A DNA stretch of 64,000 bases from Tessaracoccus sp. (GTDB lineage Bacteria; Actinomycetota; Actinomycetes; Propionibacteriales; Propionibacteriaceae). The stretch spans positions 496,001 through 560,000 of the forward strand of contig NZ_JADJNP010000004.1 of assembly GCF_016714275.1 (NCBI RefSeq), in the 5' to 3' direction. The position numbers and the translations under genes were made by a program. This document shows positions 62,305 to 64,000 of this stretch, piece by piece. The notes under the pieces are model-generated. The model ran no database searches. It saw only the letters and a list, made by a program, of their open reading frames with translations, and had not been told where the DNA came from. Every line of letters starts with the position of its first letter. Position 1 is the stretch's first letter.

Positions 62305-63756
62305 ATGAGGGATAAGTCGGCATTGGGGTTCTACGGGCGCCGACGGGTGCTTGAGGACCTGGCGGCGCACTTAGCGATCGTGGCGCGCACGGGAACCGGG
62401 CGTGCGATCGCGATACGTGGGCGCCGTCAGATCGGGAAGTCCACGGCGGTGGAGCGGTTCCTGGAGGCGGCCGACGTGCCTTCGGTCTTCGTGACCGCCG
62501 TCTTCGGTGCGGGGACGGTGAGACAGCTCGCGGACGCCACCAGCGCGATCGGCGACGCGCGACGCCGGCTGCCGCATGCCGAGGTGCTTGCGCAGAGCCC
62601 CGCCTCGTCGTGGCGGGAATGGCTCGGACGGGTCGCACTGGCCGCCCAAGACGGACCCATCGTCGTCGTCCTCGATGAGTTCCCCTGGTTCGTGGCGGCG
62701 GACCCGACGCTGGAGGGCGAACTCCAGGCGCAATGGGACCGCGTCCTGGAACGGCTTCCCGTGCTGCTGGTCCTGATCGGATCGGATATCGCCATGATGG
62801 ACCGCCTTGCGACGCATGGTCGGCCGCTTTTCGGCCGCCTTCAGCAGATGGTGATGCCCGCGCTGGACCCCGCCGACATCGCCGAAGCGCTGCCTGGGGC
62901 CAGCCCCATGGAGGTCTTCGACAGCTACCTGATCACTGGGGGGTACCCGCGCCTGGTGACCGAGCTCGCGCGCTCGGACGGCTCGCCCACCGACTTTGTC
63001 CGAGCTTCACTGACCGATCCGTTCAGCCCACTGATCACGACGGGGCGGTTGACGCTCGACGCCGAGTTCCCCGACGGGCCGATGTCATTTCAGGTGCTCT
63101 CCGCGATCGGCGCCGACGATGCCGCGAGCCCGGGATTCATGGACATCCTCGGAGCCATCGGCGACCCGGAAGGCCGCAAACGCGTCGAGACGGCGATCAC
63201 CAGGGCGCTCAAGACGCTGACCGAGGACAAGCAGTTGATCGAGCGGGAACAGCCCGCCTGGGCGGCGCCGAACTCTCGCGTGCGCCGCTACCGGATCGCC
63301 GATCCCTACCTGCGGTTCTGGTTCCGGTACGTCGAACGCCAGGTGGACCTGATCGCGCGGGGCCGCGCGGACCTCGCCATCAACGCCTTCGACCGCGATT
63401 GGGCGAGCTGGCGCGGGCGCAGCATTGAGCCCGTGGTCCGGCAGACGGTTCTCAGGCTGGCCGCGCAAGACCCCCGCCTGGCTGGTGTCGAACAGGTGGC
63501 GCCGTGGTGGGTCCGTGACAACAGCGTGGAGGTGGATGTCGTCGCCTGCGCCCGCGAGACCACCGCGATGGTGGGCACGATCAAGTGGCGCGCCGACGGC
63601 GGCGTGAGCGAGCGTGAGATCGACGCGCTCCGCGTCGCGAGGATGCGGATTCCTCGCTCCGAGGACGCCTTGCTGGCGGCCATCAGTCCCGGAGGAGAGG
63701 CGCCGCGAGGCGCCGACCTCGCACTCAGCGCCGCCGACTTGCTGTCCGCGTGGTGA
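62305..63756 (+). CDS. AAA ATPase with C-terminal nuclease-like domain (DUF234 type)
   Basis: A 483-residue protein of the archaeal/bacterial AAA + DUF234 family. Walker A is GRRQIGKST, Walker B VVVLDEFPWF; a winged-helix region follows (about 270-330) and the C-terminal DUF234 domain carries a PD-(D/E)xK-like pattern (VEVDVVA ... TIKW). The family often sits in mobile or defence contexts; no function is proven. I choose ATG 62305 because TATGAT lies exactly 7 nt upstream; ATG 62293 falls inside the palindrome. The ATPase or an unlinked protein may bind that palindrome. Confidence 0.85.
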   Translation: MRDKSALGFYGRRRVLEDLAAHLAIVARTGTGRAIAIRGRRQIGKSTAVERFLEAADVPSVFVTAVFGAGTVRQLADATSAIGDARRRLPHAEVLAQSPASSWREWLGRVALAAQDGPIVVVLDEFPWFVAADPTLEGELQAQWDRVLERLPVLLVLIGSDIAMMDRLATHGRPLFGRLQQMVMPALDPADIAEALPGASPMEVFDSYLITGGYPRLVTELARSDGSPTDFVRASLTDPFSPLITTGRLTLDAEFPDGPMSFQVLSAIGADDAASPGFMDILGAIGDPEGRKRVETAITRALKTLTEDKQLIEREQPAWAAPNSRVRRYRIADPYLRFWFRYVERQVDLIARGRADLAINAFDRDWASWRGRSIEPVVRQTVLRLAAQDPRLAGVEQVAPWWVRDNSVEVDVVACARETTAMVGTIKWRADGGVSEREIDALRVARMRIPRSEDALLAAISPGGEAPRGADLALSAADLLSAW

Positions 63757-63779
63757 GGCGCGGGCGTTAGCCTTGGCTG

Positions 63780-64000
63780 GTGTTGCTCGTGATCTTTGGA
63801 CCGCCCGCGGTCGGCAAGATGACCGTCGGGCGCGCGGTCTGCGCGCGCTCGGATTTCCGGCTTTTCCACAATCACATGACGATCGAGCCGCTCGCGGAGA
63901 CGTTCGGTTATGGGTCGCCGCAGTTCAACAGGCTCAATGAGGCGTTCCGCGCTCAGGTACTTGAGGAGGCGGCGGCGAGCGGCATCGACCTTCTCTTCAC
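63780..64000 (+). CDS. P-loop kinase-like protein, truncated by the window end
   Basis: The first 73 codons of a protein starting VLLVIFGPPAVGKMTVG, a Walker A motif (GPPAVGKMT) near the N-terminus, followed by FHNHMTIEPL. It resembles small AAA/shikimate-kinase-like nucleotide-binding proteins. The start is GTG 63780, with TAGCCT 6 nt upstream; TTG 63783 is possible. The remainder lies beyond the window. Confidence 0.7.
   Translation, partial: MLLVIFGPPAVGKMTVGRAVCARSDFRLFHNHMTIEPLAETFGYGSPQFNRLNEAFRAQVLEEAAASGIDLLF

Overview
The window is high-GC bacterial DNA with gene content typical of Actinomycetota. It carries an Lsr2 nucleoid protein, mycothione reductase, the tiny ribosomal protein bS22, ClpC, DisA, the hpt-ftsH-folE-folP-folB-folK run, and a Ccs-type (System II) cytochrome c maturation cluster. 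Many starts are GTG or TTG with stop/start overlaps. The combination suggests Propionibacteriaceae or a close relative; this is an inference from gene content and order, not from a marker gene. About 60 protein genes are supported. I found no tRNA, rRNA or CRISPR array.

Layout. 0.1-3 kb: a phosphotransferase, and aroG behind an aromatic leader peptide/attenuator. 3-6.5 kb: a membrane CN-hydrolase (Lnt-like) divergent from a NarL-type two-component pair. 6.7-10.9 kb: xylose genes xylB, a ROK repressor and xylA. 11-12.6 kb: a TRM11-like methyltransferase and ppa. 12.7-22.4 kb: dacB, a zincin, tilS, hpt, ftsH, folE/P/B/K and two membrane proteins. 22.4-28 kb: an orphan NuoD-like protein, lsr2, clpC, a CDP-alcohol phosphatidyltransferase and a TetR regulator. 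28-31.7 kb: a thiamine ABC transporter (thiBPQ) behind a TPP riboswitch. 31.7-36.2 kb: disA, two HEAT-repeat genes (one a MerR fusion) and radA. 36.2-42.7 kb: two GH29 fucosidases, an M81 peptidase, a ROK kinase and a ROK repressor. 42.7-50.6 kb: VOC protein, sugar isomerase-like protein, proline dehydrogenase, CPBP protein, asd, proC, bS22, glutaredoxin-like protein, hemD and a histidine phosphatase. 50.6-55.9 kb: cytochrome c maturation (TlpA-like, CcdA, ResB, CcsB) and a GerMN protein. 55.9-58.5 kb: a lower-GC cassette with a secreted protein and an ABC transporter. 58.6-64 kb: an octamer repeat, an SDR, mtr, a GH3 lipoprotein, an AAA/DUF234 ATPase under a palindrome, and a truncated P-loop gene.

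Cross-cutting observations. (i) Ten start codons sit exactly 7 nt after a TANNNT -10 hexamer, which predicts leaderless mRNAs and fixes several starts. (ii) Two CTAG-ended elements of about 170 bp and a third related 160-bp element with 14-bp terminal inverted repeats are MITE-like insertions. They touch the 3' end of the Lnt-like gene, the xylA promoter region and the region just upstream of the TPP riboswitch. (iii) The best candidates for undescribed biology are the leaderless W-Y-A-Y leader peptide with stacked hairpins before aroG, the secreted-protein/ABC cassette at 55.9-58.5 kb, the MerR-HEAT/HEAT pair beside disA-radA, and the operator-covered DUF234 ATPase.
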